A stretch of 64,000 nt of DNA from Parvularculaceae bacterium (lineage in GTDB: Bacteria; Pseudomonadota; Alphaproteobacteria; Caulobacterales; Parvularculaceae), in the NCBI GenBank assembly GCA_021776475.1, contig JAJFFV010000005.1:496001-560000 (forward strand), read 5' to 3'. Below the pieces are notes generated by a model. The model was not told the DNA's origin. It made no database searches and saw only the letters and a program-made list of their open reading frames with translations. The position numbers were made by a program, and so were the translations under genes. Shown one piece after another: positions 63,003 to 64,000 of this stretch; positions within the stretch are counted from its first letter, which is position 1, and each line of letters starts with the position of its first letter.

Positions 63003-64000
63003 CTAGCTTTTAACGTAGACGTTCTGGGGAACCTGTCGGCTAACCAGAATAAACGCGAATACACCCAGCGCAAATCCGCCAAACCGCCACATCGTCCAGA
63101 GATTGATCTCAACAGCCACAAAGACAAACGCGACGGCAACCATAGCACAAATACAAGCACTCGCTGCGGGCGTGAATGAATTGGTTACAATAGAACGTAA
63201 CATCTGCGCAAGTGCGACCGCCACCAGGCTGACACCGACAGCGCCAAACTCGAGCCATACCTGTAAAAAAATATTGTGTGGGTGGGTTGGCATAATATCC
63301 AGAGGGATCGACCAGTTCGGCAACTGTACTTGATCACTAGTTTGGGTCAGCGCCCAGCTATAATTGAGACCGCCGCCAAAAAGAAAATTTTCAGGGCCTG
63401 AGAAGATATGTTCTATCGAGAACCGCCAAGCGATCAATCGTTGAACCCAGGAAGCTGGCAGTGAGCCTATTTGGGTCAGCTGATCAATCGGCGGCAACAT
63501 CAAAGCCAAAAACGGGGTCATCATGAGCGCACCCAAGGTCATCAGAAACACCGCCTGCACGGCAACGCGGGGGCGAAAATAGCCGGCCGCAGCGGCACCG
63601 CAAGCCACTGCAAAAGCAAGAACATTTGCTGACAGATCGAGAAGCAGAACAGCGGCTGCGAGTAACCCCAACAAGATGGCAGGTGCAACCTGGCGCAGGC
63701 CGGGGTTGAGCCGCGCACCGACTGCATTATCCGCCATTATGGCCAGCAGAACCGGGATGATCAGATAAAGGGTCTTGCCGCTCCCACGTGCTGCTGCAAT
63801 AATTTCCTTGGCTGACAGGCCTTCGGGCGGAAGAATATCGCGAACCAGACCGCCCGTCAGGCCCTCGATGCCAAGCATCACACAGGCAAGTGTCACCCCA
63901 ATAACATAGGTCCATAAAAGCCGCCGCCCGTTTTTCTCATCGATAGTTAGTGCCGACCAGATGATCGCGGCACAGAGCAAAACAAATAAAATGACCTTTG
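63003..64000 (-). CDS. O-antigen-ligase-like membrane protein, 5' end cut by window
   Basis: The minus-strand reading is open from 63003 to the window edge (332 codons), so the start is missing. At least seven membrane spans are visible, and a large periplasmic loop contains FLFGGGLNYSWALTQ and the signature MPTHPHNIFLQVWLEFGAVGV, where the HPHN..Q.W.E.G block is typical of the Wzy_C/O-antigen ligase (WaaL) superfamily. It would ligate or polymerise lipid-linked glycans at the periplasmic face. It is upstream of the GT2 gene and belongs to the same glycan cluster. Confidence 0.85.
   Translation of the reverse strand, partial: KVILFVLLCAAIIWSALTIDEKNGRRLLWTYVIGVTLACVMLGIEGLTGGLVRDILPPEGLSAKEIIAAARGSGKTLYLIIPVLLAIMADNAVGARLNPGLRQVAPAILLGLLAAAVLLLDLSANVLAFAVACGAAAAGYFRPRVAVQAVFLMTLGALMMTPFLALMLPPIDQLTQIGSLPASWVQRLIAWRFSIEHIFSGPENFLFGGGLNYSWALTQTSDQVQLPNWSIPLDIMPTHPHNIFLQVWLEFGAVGVSLVAVALAQMLRSIVTNSFTPAASACICAMVAVAFVFVAVEINLWTMWRFGGFALGVFAFILVSRQVPQNVYVKS

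Noticed and set aside
1-64000. tRNA, rRNA, CRISPR arrays, insertion sequences and prophage genes
   Set aside because: I looked for them by eye on both strands and found no candidate; a covariance search could still reveal a small RNA.

Overview
The window looks like a stretch of chromosome from a free-living, probably marine, alphaproteobacterium. GC content is moderate, judged by eye. The taxonomic call rests on a PhaR/PhaA/PhaB set, an alphaproteobacterial small Xre repressor, a secreted COG4798-type methyltransferase, a ROSE-type thermosensor ahead of an hsp20 gene, and lipoprotein and OmpA styles typical of the class. I cannot name the order. I see no tRNA, rRNA, CRISPR array, insertion sequence or prophage. 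Gene order is mosaic, with short operons on both strands and many convergent pairs separated by hairpins.

Layout. 0-9 kb: a truncated membrane-protein gene, a decayed GNAT acetyltransferase remnant, a methyltransferase, UbiD, a signal-peptide protein with a small membrane protein, an S33 hydrolase, Ada, a PGPGW-like membrane protein and two lipoproteins. 9-23 kb: a YtcJ-like amidohydrolase lipoprotein, TypA, an Xre repressor, a fasciclin lipoprotein, an alpha/beta hydrolase with an SCP2 protein and an exported methyltransferase, Hsp20, GpmA, a secreted endonuclease/phosphatase-family lipoprotein, TrpS and MurJ. 23-34 kb: a small acidic protein behind a strong CRP-type palindrome, then GlnD, MutS, a YgjP-like metallopeptidase, PBP1A and an OmpA-family porin. 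34-41 kb: FAD oxidoreductase and DUF1365, a cupin protein, an MBL-fold protein with a degenerate receiver domain, and a DUF6134-SDR-NTF2 operon. 40.7-45.8 kb: an arginine succinyltransferase (AST) catabolic operon made of an M20 hydrolase, astA, astD and astB. 45.9-49 kb: a ThDP enzyme and aldehyde dehydrogenase pair. 49-52.5 kb: a cluster of orphan regulators. 52.5-55.3 kb: the polyhydroxybutyrate genes phaB and phaA, divergent from phaR. 55.3-64 kb: a PAS-GGDEF-EAL protein followed by an envelope-glycan set of two GT2 enzymes, two GT39-type integral-membrane transferases and an O-antigen-ligase-like protein cut by the window end.

How it fits together. Most of the content is housekeeping: ubiquinone synthesis, translation, mismatch repair, nitrogen signalling, and peptidoglycan synthesis and export. 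Accessory catabolism and storage genes (arginine to glutamate and succinate, PHB) and surface glycan assembly surround it. I do not see a clear new multi-gene system. The strongest unusual signals are a ROSE-type RNA thermometer that can be paired base by base over the hsp20 Shine-Dalgarno, a GlnD whose uridylyl-removing HD site has lost its ligands while the transferase site is intact, a M20 hydrolase that may stand in for AstE, tandem long palindromes between 13.41 and 13.53 kb, and several receiver or GGDEF domains that have lost key residues.
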